The notes beneath the pieces are model-generated. The model saw only the letters and a program-made list of their open reading frames with translations, ran no database searches and was not told the DNA's origin. Shown piece by piece: positions 26,002 through 34,327 of a stretch of 64,000 nucleotides of DNA. Source of the stretch: Oceanospirillaceae bacterium (GTDB taxonomy: Bacteria > Pseudomonadota > Gammaproteobacteria > Pseudomonadales > Balneatricaceae); NCBI GenBank assembly GCA_013373085.1, contig JABXIM010000066.1, positions 1 through 64,000 of the forward strand. The letters are read 5' to 3'. The position numbers and the translations under genes are program-made. Position 1 is the stretch's first letter. The number at the start of each line of letters is the position of its first letter.

Positions 26002-26747
26002 AGGAATCCTCGCACGGTCAACATCAACCCACTCAACAGCAACAGCACGAATGCCAGACGCCGCAACGCATTGTTCGACAACGGTGGCGGGAAGCGGCGT
26101 GCGGCGATGGCAGCCAGCATCACGGCTGGAGCACCGAGCAGAAACAGGCTCAGCACCCGGCTGTCCAGTGGCTCGCTCCATAGCACCGCACTCAGGCGCA
26201 ACACCGCGGCCACACTGAACAGACACAACAGCGTCGCCCGAACAGCAAGCATGGAGTCCGGCTGACGGTACATCATGAAGGTCACCGGCGGACCGAAGGT
26301 GGAAAAGAGCCCGCCCATAAGCCCGGCGAGCACGCCGCTGATTGCGAAGGCCCCGCCCGAGGAGGGCGCCTCCAGTTGTCTGACCCGGTACATCATCATC
26401 AGGCTGCTGCCGATCAGGCACAATCCCAGGGTGCCCTGCAGCAGACCACGCTGGCTCTCGCTGCTGTGATTCAGCAGCCAGAGACCGGCGAAGGTGGCCG
26501 GAATGCAGGCAAACAGCACCCAGCACAGCGCGCGTCCGTTGATATGGCGCCATAGCCCGCCCTTGAGGGTGGTTGCGGAGTTGACCAGACTGAGGGCGCT
26601 GACGAGCAGCGCCGTGACGTCGATCGGCGCCAGACCAAGCGCAGTCACGCTGGCCATCACGATGAGTCCGAAGGCAAAGCCGGTGGTGGCCTGAATGTAG
26701 CTGCCCAGCGCCAGGCAGAGCAGCAACAGCAGCTCAGCGCTGCCCAA
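25998..26747 (-). CDS. TauE/SafE (TSUP) family permease next to aldehyde dehydrogenase and soeABC
   Basis: A 249-residue membrane protein with seven or eight hydrophobic segments and the family motifs GSYIQATTGFAFGLIVMA (N-terminal half) and GVLAGLMGGLFSTFGPPVTFMMY (C-terminal half). The family exports sulfite (TauE) or sulfoacetate (SafE). It follows the aldehyde dehydrogenase gene by 15 bases. The frame has no ATG at its beginning; TTG at 26745-26747 is the only start that keeps the first TM segment. Its position after soeABC and a possible SafD points to an organosulfur substrate, which is inference. Confidence 0.85.
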   Translation of the reverse strand: MGSAELLLLLCLALGSYIQATTGFAFGLIVMASVTALGLAPIDVTALLVSALSLVNSATTLKGGLWRHINGRALCWVLFACIPATFAGLWLLNHSSESQRGLLQGTLGLCLIGSSLMMMYRVRQLEAPSSGGAFAISGVLAGLMGGLFSTFGPPVTFMMYRQPDSMLAVRATLLCLFSVAAVLRLSAVLWSEPLDSRVLSLFLLGAPAVMLAAIAARRFPPPLSNNALRRLAFVLLLLSGLMLTVRGFL

Positions 26748-26762
26748 GATCGTGCATCACTG

Positions 26763-28130
26763 TCATTCGGCCACCCATAAACTTTTGATATTGCAGAACT
26801 CACGGATTCCGTAGCTGGCCAGTTCGCGGCCCAGCCCCGACGCCTTGGTACCGCCGAACGGCATACGCAGATCGCTGGCCACCGGCGCGTTGACGAAACA
26901 GGCCCCGGCATCGATCTGCCGCGCCAGGGCTTCACCCTTTTCGACATCCGAGGTCCAGACGCTGGCACCGAGGCCAAAGCGGGTGGCGTTGGCCAGGCAC
27001 ACGGCATCGGCCTCGTCACGAGCCCGTACAATCGATGCCACAGGTCCGAACAGCTCTTCACTGAATGCGGTGTTACCGGGCTTGATACCGTCCAGCACCG
27101 TGGGCTTGTAGAACCAGCCATCGCCATGCTGCGGCTCGCCGCCGATCAGCACCCTGGCGCCTTCACTGATCGACGCCTGAACCTGGGCCTGCAGCTGCAG
27201 CCGCAGATCGTCGCGCGCCATCGGCGCCAGCGTGGTGCCAGCATCCAGCGGATTGCCGGTCTGTAACAGGCCGACGCGCTCGACCAACCGCTCGACGAAC
27301 GCATTGGCGATACCCGGCAGCAGGATAAAACGCTTGGCGGCGATACAGATCTGGCCGGCGTTGCCGAAACGCAGCTTCATCGCCATCTCGACGGCGCGGT
27401 CAAGGTCGGCATCGTCCAGCACGATAAAGGGATCGGAGCCACCGAGTTCGAGCACCGCCTTTTTCAGATGCTCGCCCGCCAGGGCGCCAATCCTGCGACC
27501 GGTCGCTTCGCTGCCGGTGAAGGCGACGCCGCGCACGCGCTCATCGGCAATCACCTTCGCCGTCTGCTCGACCGAGATCAGCAGGGTGCTGAACAGCCCT
27601 TCCGGGGCGCCCGCCCGGTGCAGGATATCCTCGATCAACAGCGCGCAGCGTGAAACGTTCGGGGCATGCTTGAGCAGTGCCACATTGCCGGCCATCAGCG
27701 TCGGCGCCAGGAAACGGAATACCTGCCACAGCGGGAAGTTCCACGGCATCACCGCGAGGATGACGCCCAGCGGCTCGAAGATCACGCGCGAATCGCGCGC
27801 TTCGGTGGCGATCGGTTCCTCGTTCAGCATTTCGCCGGCATGGTCGGCGTAGTAGTCGCAGCAAAGCGCGCACTTGTCGACCTCGCCGAACGCCTCGGGC
27901 AGCAGCTTGCCCATCTCCAGACTGATGGAGCGGGCCAGGCTGTCGCGTTCGGCACGGATGCAGTCCGCGGTCGCTCTAAGCAGCGCCGCGCGCTGCTCCA
28001 GTGTGCTGCGTTGCCAGTCCCGACTGACCGCCCGCGCCCTGACCAGGCGATCCTCGAGCTGACTGTCCGCCAGCAGATCGAATACGTCGAGCAGTTCGCC
28101 GGTTGCCGGATTACGCGATTCAAACATCAT
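26763..28130 (-). CDS. NAD(P)-dependent aldehyde dehydrogenase, SafD- or succinate-semialdehyde-type
   Basis: A 455-residue ALDH superfamily enzyme, cytoplasmic. Visible: the cofactor region PWNFPLWQVFRFLAPTLMAGN and KHAPNVS, the FTGSEATGRRIG Rossmann turn, general-base glutamate in VLELGGSDPFIVLDDAD and catalytic cysteine in GNAGQICIAAKRFI (others of this GabD-like group have GQxC). It is closest to succinate-semialdehyde dehydrogenases, the same group to which sulfoacetaldehyde dehydrogenase SafD of Neptuniibacter caesariensis belongs. It lies between soeC (18-base gap) and a SafE/TauE-family permease, so sulfoacetaldehyde is a good candidate substrate. GGAGAAGACAGG precedes tandem ATGs (28130, 28127). 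Confidence 0.85.
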   Translation of the reverse strand: MMFESRNPATGELLDVFDLLADSQLEDRLVRARAVSRDWQRSTLEQRAALLRATADCIRAERDSLARSISLEMGKLLPEAFGEVDKCALCCDYYADHAGEMLNEEPIATEARDSRVIFEPLGVILAVMPWNFPLWQVFRFLAPTLMAGNVALLKHAPNVSRCALLIEDILHRAGAPEGLFSTLLISVEQTAKVIADERVRGVAFTGSEATGRRIGALAGEHLKKAVLELGGSDPFIVLDDADLDRAVEMAMKLRFGNAGQICIAAKRFILLPGIANAFVERLVERVGLLQTGNPLDAGTTLAPMARDDLRLQLQAQVQASISEGARVLIGGEPQHGDGWFYKPTVLDGIKPGNTAFSEELFGPVASIVRARDEADAVCLANATRFGLGASVWTSDVEKGEALARQIDAGACFVNAPVASDLRMPFGGTKASGLGRELASYGIREFCNIKSLWVAE

Positions 28131-28148
28131 CCTGTCTTCTCCTTTCGA

Positions 28149-29078
28149 TCAGGTTCTCGGGGCGCCGTGATACAACCTGACCACGTGTCTTGCCTCGGCA
28201 AAGAACAGCCAGCGTTCCATTAGCAATCCCGCCATACACAGCAGCGCCGCCAGCAGCATGGCCAGGGCCGGCCCCTGCCACAGCAGCAGAAAGGGTAGCA
28301 GAAACGCCAGCCCCAGCATCGCGAAGCGCAGCCGCAGCAGCTTGTCGGCGGCGACGTTGTAACCGAACTCGTCGGTCAGGAAGGTGCCGGCGCTGTGTCC
28401 GGCATCAAGCAGCCGCACGCTGGCCTGGGTAAAGCCGGTGGCGGTGCGGATGGTGGCGCCTGCGGGCTTTCCGATCCAGAACAGGTAGATCAGCTTGGCG
28501 ACGGTGCCCAGCAGCACCAACCCAAGCGCCGTGCCCTGCAATGCAGGCGACAGCTTGTCCTGCAGCAGCGCCTGCAGTGCGGTAAGCCAGAGCGCACCGG
28601 ACATCAGGCCGAGCGCCAGGTAGTTGAGCGGTGTCAGCGGCGTGCACCACTGGCGGATGGTCCTGAGGCTGGCGTAGATCATGCTGGTGCTGAACAGTGT
28701 CACCATCGCAAGCCCCGCGGCCAACGCGCCGCAGACGGTGAAGAAACCGTTCAGCTCAGCGCCCTGGCGGAAGATACCGAACAGATACAGCAGCGCCACC
28801 GGATAGAACAGCACCGCGAACACCGCTTCACGCGATAGCCAGGAGGTGCGGAAGCGCGCGAAGGCACGCCAGGCGTTCTTCGGGTTGGCCAGATGCAGTG
28901 TCGACGACAGCAGCCCGACAGTGATCATCGCCAGCGCCAGGCCTGTGCCTGATAGCAGAAGGGTGCGGTCCTGCAGCGCCGGGAGACCCGCGAGCTGCGC
29001 CAGCACCAGCAGGGTGATGAGGCCGTAACCCGCCCCCGAGGTGACGGTAAAGATCAGTACGGAAAAAGCCGGATGCAT
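28149..29078 (-). CDS. soeC: Sulfite dehydrogenase membrane anchor SoeC (DmsC-like)
   Basis: A 309-residue integral membrane protein with eight or nine hydrophobic segments (MHPAFSVLIFTVTSGAGYGL at the N-terminus, characteristic of DmsC/SoeC anchors). It would fix the SoeAB catalytic pair to the cytoplasmic face and pass electrons to quinone. A GGAG site precedes ATG 29078. A 143-bp inverted-repeat element separates it from soeB, the only large gap in the operon. The DmsC fold alone would also fit DMSO or polysulfide reductase; SoeA sequence and context favour sulfite. Confidence 0.82.
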   Translation of the reverse strand: MHPAFSVLIFTVTSGAGYGLITLLVLAQLAGLPALQDRTLLLSGTGLALAMITVGLLSSTLHLANPKNAWRAFARFRTSWLSREAVFAVLFYPVALLYLFGIFRQGAELNGFFTVCGALAAGLAMVTLFSTSMIYASLRTIRQWCTPLTPLNYLALGLMSGALWLTALQALLQDKLSPALQGTALGLVLLGTVAKLIYLFWIGKPAGATIRTATGFTQASVRLLDAGHSAGTFLTDEFGYNVAADKLLRLRFAMLGLAFLLPFLLLWQGPALAMLLAALLCMAGLLMERWLFFAEARHVVRLYHGAPRT

Positions 29079-29101
29079 ATCAAAAACTCCTACTTTGTAT
29101 A

Positions 29102-29244
29102 ACAGGCTGTTGTTCAGCGTTGGCGAGGCCGCCGGGGCAAGGCGAAAATTCGTGAAAATGCGCAGTTTACAGTGCCGTAAATGAGCATTTTGAACGGCAT
29201 TTCAACGCGGTCCCGGCAACACAGGTAGCTGAACGGCAGCCTGT
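29102..29244. mobile_element. MITE-like element between soeB and soeC (143 bp)
   Basis: Ends are ACAGGCTGTTGTTCAGC and GCTGAACGGCAGCCTGT, inverted with a two-base difference in spacing. The middle (29155-29191) is another palindrome, AAAATGCGCAGTTTAC/GTAAATGAGCATTTT. There is no open frame. One end touches the soeB stop codon TGA (29244-29246). Confidence 0.65.
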
Positions 29245-29939
29245 CAGCGGGCGATCACCTTGTTGACCCATTGCTTCACGGTCTTGCCCAGCGACGGCTT
29301 CACCTCGTAGACCTCGACCGCCTTCTTGTTGCGCGGCGGCAGATAGGTGTTGACCGGGTTGTAACCGAGCTCGGGCATCAGTTGCTGGCCACCGCGCTCG
29401 CGCACCAGTTTGCTGACCTCGGAATCCGGGTCATCGAAGTCGCCGAATACCCGCGACTTGGTCGGGCAGGTAATGACGCAGGCGGGCTTGCGCTCCTCTT
29501 CCGGCAGGCGCTCATCATAGATGCGGTCGACGCAGAGTGTGCACTTCTTCATCGTGCCCTGCTGCGGGTCCAGCTCACGGGCCCCATAGGGGCAGGCCCA
29601 GGAGCAGAGGTTGCAGCCCATGCACTTGTCCTGGTCCACCAGCACGATGCCGTCCTCCTTGCGCTTGTACGAGGCGCCGGTCGGGCAGACAGTGACGCAG
29701 GCCGCATCCTCGCAGTGCATGCAGGACATCGGCATGTTGACGGTCTTGCTGTTGGGCGTATCGCCGACCTCGTAGGTGCGGATGCGGTTGAGCCAGGCCC
29801 CCGACGGGTCGCGGCCGTAGGGATCGCTGTCCGACAGCGGCCCGATGGTGCCCGAGGTATTCCACTGCTTGCAGGCGGTCGCGCAGCCGTGACAGCCAAC
29901 GCAGGTATCGAGATCGACGACGAGTCCGAGTTTTGCCAT
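29244..29939 (-). CDS. soeB: Sulfite dehydrogenase iron-sulfur subunit SoeB
   Basis: A 231-residue ferredoxin-like protein with four cysteine clusters for four [4Fe-4S] centres: DTCVGCHGCATACKQWN, CMHCEDAACVTVCPTG, CMGCNLCSWACPYG, and CTLCVDRIYDE with CVITCPTKS. No signal peptide or TAT motif is present, so it is cytoplasmic. It carries electrons from SoeA to the SoeC anchor. A strong AGGAGG site precedes ATG 29939, 12 bases after soeA. Sequence alone fits DmsB/NrfC/PsrB too. Confidence 0.9.
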   Translation of the reverse strand: MAKLGLVVDLDTCVGCHGCATACKQWNTSGTIGPLSDSDPYGRDPSGAWLNRIRTYEVGDTPNSKTVNMPMSCMHCEDAACVTVCPTGASYKRKEDGIVLVDQDKCMGCNLCSWACPYGARELDPQQGTMKKCTLCVDRIYDERLPEEERKPACVITCPTKSRVFGDFDDPDSEVSKLVRERGGQQLMPELGYNPVNTYLPPRNKKAVEVYEVKPSLGKTVKQWVNKVIAR

Positions 29940-29951
29940 TTTGCTCTCCTC

Positions 29952-32924
29952 CTATTTCTCGCCGCGCGTAAGGATGTCGTGCATCGGCCGCTTGAGGTTG
30001 ACGTTTCTGTGGGTGGCGTAGCTCAGTGCCTGCGGCGATGCCTTCGCGCCCGGCAATGGCTTGACCTCACGGAAGGTCGGCCAGGTGCCGGTCTCGCCCG
30101 CTGCCGCCGGCGTGATCTTGACCCTCAGGTCGTACCAGGCTGCCTGCCCGGTCACCGGGTCCGAATTGGTCACGCGGTCCAGTTCATCGCCCTTGCGTGG
30201 TAGCAGCTCCGAGATCAGGTGGTTCATCAGGAAGCCGTCGGTGGCCTCGTTGGCGTCCTTGGACAGCCCCCAGGCGCCCTTCTGCTTGGCGATGGCATTC
30301 CAGGTCCAGACGGTCTGCTCGTTGCAACCTTCCATCAACTTCACCTGCACCCGAATGCGCCCATTGTGGGACTCGACCCAGACCCAGGACAGATCCTCGA
30401 TGCCGGCCTTCTCGGCGGCGACGCGGTTCATGAACAGATAGTTCTGCGACATGATCTGACGCAGCCAGGCGTTCTGGCTGTCCCAGCTGTGGTACATGAA
30501 CATCGGCCGCTGGTTCACCGCATGGAACGGGTACTCGTCGCGGTCGATGCGCTGCTCCTCCAGCGGCATGTAGTAGAACGGCAGCGGATCGAAGTACTTC
30601 TGCAGACGCGCCTTGTGGTGCGCCTCGGTCGGCATCGGACCGTCGTACAGTCCCTGACCGGCGAGGCGGAAGGTCTGCAGTTTCTCCGAGTAGAGCTCGA
30701 TCACGATCTGGTCGGTGGAACCGACCCAGCCGGCCTCTTTCGCCAGCTCCAGGTAGTCGCGGTTGGCGTGCCGCAGGTAACGCTGATTCGGCGCCAGGTG
30801 GAACTCGAAGAAGCCCTCGTTTTCCTCGTAGGCCTCCCACTGCCGCGGGTTCGGCTCGCCACGCAGCGACTTGTCGCCCTCCTTGCCCCTGTAACCGGCG
30901 AGAAAGCCGATGCCAGGCTCCTTCTCAAAATTGATGATGAAGTCCTTGTAGCCTTCGTATTTCCGGCTGCCATCCTCGCGGGTGAAAGCCGGGAAGCCGA
31001 GACGACCCGCCATCTCGATCATCACCTCCTGCCAGGACAGTACGTCACGATCCGGTTCGATCACCGGAATACGCACCGAGTCGCAGGCGGCGTGGGGCTC
31101 GGAAATCGGCCGGTCCAGCATCGAGATGGTGTCGTAGCGCTCCAGGTAGGTGGTGTCGGGCAGCACCAGATCGGAATAGGCCACCATCTCCGAGTGGAAA
31201 GCATCGGAGCAGACGATGAAGGGGATCTTGTACTCGCCGTCATCCTCTTTGGCGCAGAGCATCTCCAGCGTCTGGGCGGTGTTCATGCTGGAGTTCCAGG
31301 CCATGTTGGCCATGAACAGCATCAGCGTATCGATCCTGTACGGATCGCCGTTGACGGCGTTGCTGATCACCATATGCATCAGGCCGTGGGCTGAGATCGG
31401 CGCGTCCCAGCTATAGGCCTTGTCGATGCGCAACGGCTTACCGTCGCCATCGATCACCAGGTCCTCCGGGCAGGTCGGAAAGCCCAGTGGCGGCGATTTC
31501 AACGGGGTATTCGGCGCCGACACCTTGGCCGGCTTGATGCCCGGCGGAATGTGCTTCGGAAACGGCGGCTTGGCCAGGTGACCGCCCGGACAGTCGATGG
31601 TGCCGAGCAGCACCTGCAGCAGGTGGATGGCGCGGCAGGTCTGGAAGCCGTTGGAGTGGGCCGAGATGCCGCGCATCGCATGCATCGACACCGGACGCCC
31701 GATGAACTGGGTCTGTTTGCGCCCGGCCCAGTCGGTCCATTCGACATCGAGGGTGATGCTTTCCTTGAAGGCGACGTGCGCCATCTCCAGCGCCAGCCGC
31801 TCGATAGTCTCCGCGGATACGCCACATTCCCGGGCGGCGTTTTCCGGCGCGTACTGGTCGTCGAGGTATTTGTCGACCAGGATGCTCATCGAAGTACGCA
31901 GCGGCGTGCCATCGGGCGCCGTAAATTCGCCGAACAGCGCCGGCGCGATATCGGCACGGCTGGCGTCGGCGAAGGTCTCGCTGTTCAGATCCCAAACCTG
32001 AATTTCACTGGCCTTCCCTTCAGAGACCGGGCTGCGGTAGAAAAGCCCGTCGCCCTTCTGCCCCGGGGTGTTGACCACCAGCTGCGGCGCATTGGTATAG
32101 CGGATCAGGAATTCGTCGTCGATCAGCCGATGCTTGAGCAACACATGCACCATCGACAGCGCCAGCATGGCGTCGGTGCCGGGGCGGATCGCGATCCACT
32201 CGTCGGCGATCGCCTGGTAGCCGGTGCGCACCGGGTTGACCGCAACGAACTTGGCGCCGCGCTCCTTGAGCGTTTTCAGTCCCAGCTTGATCGGGTTGGA
32301 GCTGTGATCCTCGGCGACGCCCCAGAGCATGAAGTACTTGGTATTCGCCCAGTCCGGATCACCGAACTCCCAGAACGCATGGCCCAGGGTATAGAGACCA
32401 CCGGCGGCCATGTTGACCGAGCAGAAGCCGCCGTGGGCCGCCCAGTTGAGGGTGCCAAACTGGCTCGCCCACATGCCGGTCAGCGCCTGCATCTGGTCGC
32501 GGCCGGTGAAGTAGGCCAGCTTGTTGGGATCGGTGGCGCGGATATGGGCCAGGCGCTGTTCCAGGATATCAAGCGCCCGATCCCAGGAAATCTCCTCGAA
32601 CTCGCCGGCGCCGCGCTCTGTGCCGGGCTTGCGCAGCAAGGGTGTGCGCAGCTTGGCCGGCGACATCTGCTTCATGATGCCGGAATTTCCCTTGGCGCAG
32701 AGCACCCCCTTGTTGATCGGATGATTCGGGTTGCCCTGGATGTAGCGGACCTTGTTGTCCTCCACCGTGACCTTGATGCCGCAACGGCAGGCGCACATGT
32801 AGCAGGTGGTGTACTTGGTCTGCTGAGACTCGCGCGGCTCGAACTCCGGCAGCTCCACCGCGAGGGTGTCGATCAGATCCTGTGGCTCCAGATCGCAGGG
32901 CAAATCGGTTGTTAGCGTATTCAT
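29952..32924 (-). CDS. soeA: Cytoplasmic sulfite dehydrogenase molybdoprotein SoeA
   Basis: A 990-residue molybdopterin oxidoreductase of the DMSO reductase superfamily. The [4Fe-4S] ligands are Cys41, Cys44, Cys48 and Cys76 (CYMCACRCGI, GVLCAKG). The bis-MGD-binding regions follow (FTGRDQMQALTG, NPVRTGYQAIADEWIAIRPGTD, MLFMANMAWN) and the C-terminal cofactor-binding domain. There is no twin-arginine signal, which separates it from periplasmic PsrA/PhsA/DmsA and matches SoeA, which oxidises sulfite to sulfate in the cytoplasm. The start at ATG 32922-32924 is chosen over the open frame to 33107, which crosses the promoter. It heads the operon soeA-soeB-soeC-ALDH-permease. Confidence 0.85.
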   Translation of the reverse strand: MNTLTTDLPCDLEPQDLIDTLAVELPEFEPRESQQTKYTTCYMCACRCGIKVTVEDNKVRYIQGNPNHPINKGVLCAKGNSGIMKQMSPAKLRTPLLRKPGTERGAGEFEEISWDRALDILEQRLAHIRATDPNKLAYFTGRDQMQALTGMWASQFGTLNWAAHGGFCSVNMAAGGLYTLGHAFWEFGDPDWANTKYFMLWGVAEDHSSNPIKLGLKTLKERGAKFVAVNPVRTGYQAIADEWIAIRPGTDAMLALSMVHVLLKHRLIDDEFLIRYTNAPQLVVNTPGQKGDGLFYRSPVSEGKASEIQVWDLNSETFADASRADIAPALFGEFTAPDGTPLRTSMSILVDKYLDDQYAPENAARECGVSAETIERLALEMAHVAFKESITLDVEWTDWAGRKQTQFIGRPVSMHAMRGISAHSNGFQTCRAIHLLQVLLGTIDCPGGHLAKPPFPKHIPPGIKPAKVSAPNTPLKSPPLGFPTCPEDLVIDGDGKPLRIDKAYSWDAPISAHGLMHMVISNAVNGDPYRIDTLMLFMANMAWNSSMNTAQTLEMLCAKEDDGEYKIPFIVCSDAFHSEMVAYSDLVLPDTTYLERYDTISMLDRPISEPHAACDSVRIPVIEPDRDVLSWQEVMIEMAGRLGFPAFTREDGSRKYEGYKDFIINFEKEPGIGFLAGYRGKEGDKSLRGEPNPRQWEAYEENEGFFEFHLAPNQRYLRHANRDYLELAKEAGWVGSTDQIVIELYSEKLQTFRLAGQGLYDGPMPTEAHHKARLQKYFDPLPFYYMPLEEQRIDRDEYPFHAVNQRPMFMYHSWDSQNAWLRQIMSQNYLFMNRVAAEKAGIEDLSWVWVESHNGRIRVQVKLMEGCNEQTVWTWNAIAKQKGAWGLSKDANEATDGFLMNHLISELLPRKGDELDRVTNSDPVTGQAAWYDLRVKITPAAAGETGTWPTFREVKPLPGAKASPQALSYATHRNVNLKRPMHDILTRGEK

Positions 32925-33202
32925 TCTTATGTCACCAGCCCGTCTGCGGCGCCGCCCTGCCTTAAAGGCCGGCTGGGCGCCTGGTGTTGGGAACGGCGTT
33001 GGCCGCCAAAGGGGTGCACTCATCGTAAAAGGCGCCGCGATGGCTCCACAAATGCCAACCGGCAAGGATTGATGGGACCAGAGGCTGGCTACATCGGTCT
33101 GCGGCAACTGGTTCCTTACAGATTTTCAGCAGCGCCTTAGACTGGCAAACCGGTCTGCCCTGTGGGCGCGGCTTCAGCCGCTAATAGCCACCGATGATAT
33201 CC

Positions 33203-33296
33203 CGTAGGAGCGCCGCCCCGGTGCGAAGGCTTTTTTGACGCGTTGCCAGATTTGTTCGTGGCGAGGGAAGTGCCCTTTGGGTGCGCCACTCCTACG
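33203..33296. repeat. REP pair in the soeA-cobS gap
   Basis: CGTAGGAGCGCCGCCCCGGT is mirrored by GGGTGCGCCACTCCTACG, related to the pair at 7703-7772. The rest of the 419-base gap (32925-33343) between the divergent soeA and cobS holds no gene and no promoter that I can assign firmly. Confidence 0.65.
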
Positions 33297-33343
33297 TTCC
33301 GGACTTACGGGCTGTCAGGAACCATCTAAACGAGGTACGAGTG

Positions 33344-34327
33344 ATGACCGAGATAACGCTGCCCCTGCAACCGGATACGACGGTGTCCGTCCGCGACTGT
33401 TTCGGTATCGACGCCGATCTGCGAGTACCGGCGTTCAGCCAGCGCGACGATCACGTGCCGGAAATCGATCCGGCCTACAGGTTCAACAAGGACGTGACGC
33501 TGGCGATTCTGTCGGGCTTCACCCGGGATCGCCGCGTCATGATTCAGGGGCTGCACGGCACCGGCAAATCGACCCATATCGAGCAGGTCGCGGCGCGGCT
33601 GAACTGGCCCTGCGTGCGAGTCAACCTCGACGGTCATATCAGCCGGCTGGATCTGGTCGGCAAAGACACCATCAGCCTGCGCGACGGCAAGCAGATCACC
33701 GAATTTCAGGAGGGAATCGTGCCCTGGGCGCTGCGCCGCCCGGTGGCGCTGATCTTCGACGAGTTCGATGCCGGGCGCCCCGACGTGATGTTCGTGCTCC
33801 AGCGCATCCTCGAACGCGACGGCAAATTCACGCTGCTGGATCAGAACGAGGTGATCCATCCGCACCCGGGTTTCCGGCTGTTCGCCACCGCCAACACCAT
33901 CGGCCTCGGCAACCTCAATGGCCTGTACCACGGAACCCAGGTGCTGAACCAGGCGCAGATCGATCGCTGGAACATCGTTGCGACGCTGAACTATCTGCCA
34001 CGGGCTGACGAGGTCGCCATCGTTCAGGCACGGGTGCCGTCACTGGCCGACGCGGCCGGTCGCCGCCAGGTCGATGCGATGGTCGCGGTCGCCGATCTGA
34101 CTCGCCAGGGGTTCGCCGCCGGCGACCTGTCGACCCTGATGTCGCCGCGTACCGTTATCGCCTGGGCCGAGAACAGCGAAATCTTCGGCGACACCGAACT
34201 CGCATTCAGGCTCTCGTTCCTGAACAAATGCGACGACGCCGAGCGCCCGCTGATCGCGGAGTACTATCAACGCTGCTTCGATAGGGAACTCGGCGAATCC
34301 TGCCGTCTTCAGGCGGTGAACGGCTGA
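33344..34327 (+). CDS. cobS: Cobaltochelatase AAA+ subunit CobS
   Basis: A 327-residue AAA+ ATPase. Walker A is GLHGTGKSTHIEQVAARLNWP, Walker B VALIFDEFDAGRPDVMF, then RLFATANTIGLGNLNGLYHGTQ and the arginine-finger region, all characteristic of CobS. With CobN and CobT it inserts cobalt into hydrogenobyrinic acid a,c-diamide in aerobic B12 synthesis. The start at ATG 33344 is preceded by GAGG; the frame is open from 33281 within a REP sequence. cobN and other cob genes are not in the window. Confidence 0.92.
   Translation: MTEITLPLQPDTTVSVRDCFGIDADLRVPAFSQRDDHVPEIDPAYRFNKDVTLAILSGFTRDRRVMIQGLHGTGKSTHIEQVAARLNWPCVRVNLDGHISRLDLVGKDTISLRDGKQITEFQEGIVPWALRRPVALIFDEFDAGRPDVMFVLQRILERDGKFTLLDQNEVIHPHPGFRLFATANTIGLGNLNGLYHGTQVLNQAQIDRWNIVATLNYLPRADEVAIVQARVPSLADAAGRRQVDAMVAVADLTRQGFAAGDLSTLMSPRTVIAWAENSEIFGDTELAFRLSFLNKCDDAERPLIAEYYQRCFDRELGESCRLQAVNG

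Noticed and set aside
31551-32915. 454-codon plus-strand frame opposite soeA
   Set aside because: Antisense shadow of the molybdoprotein gene; no ribosome-binding site and no known motif.
29244-32924. DMSO, polysulfide or thiosulfate reductase instead of SoeAB
   Set aside because: Those catalytic subunits are normally exported through TAT; the N-terminus here (MNTLTTDLPCDLEP) has no twin arginine. Not fully excluded without phylogeny.
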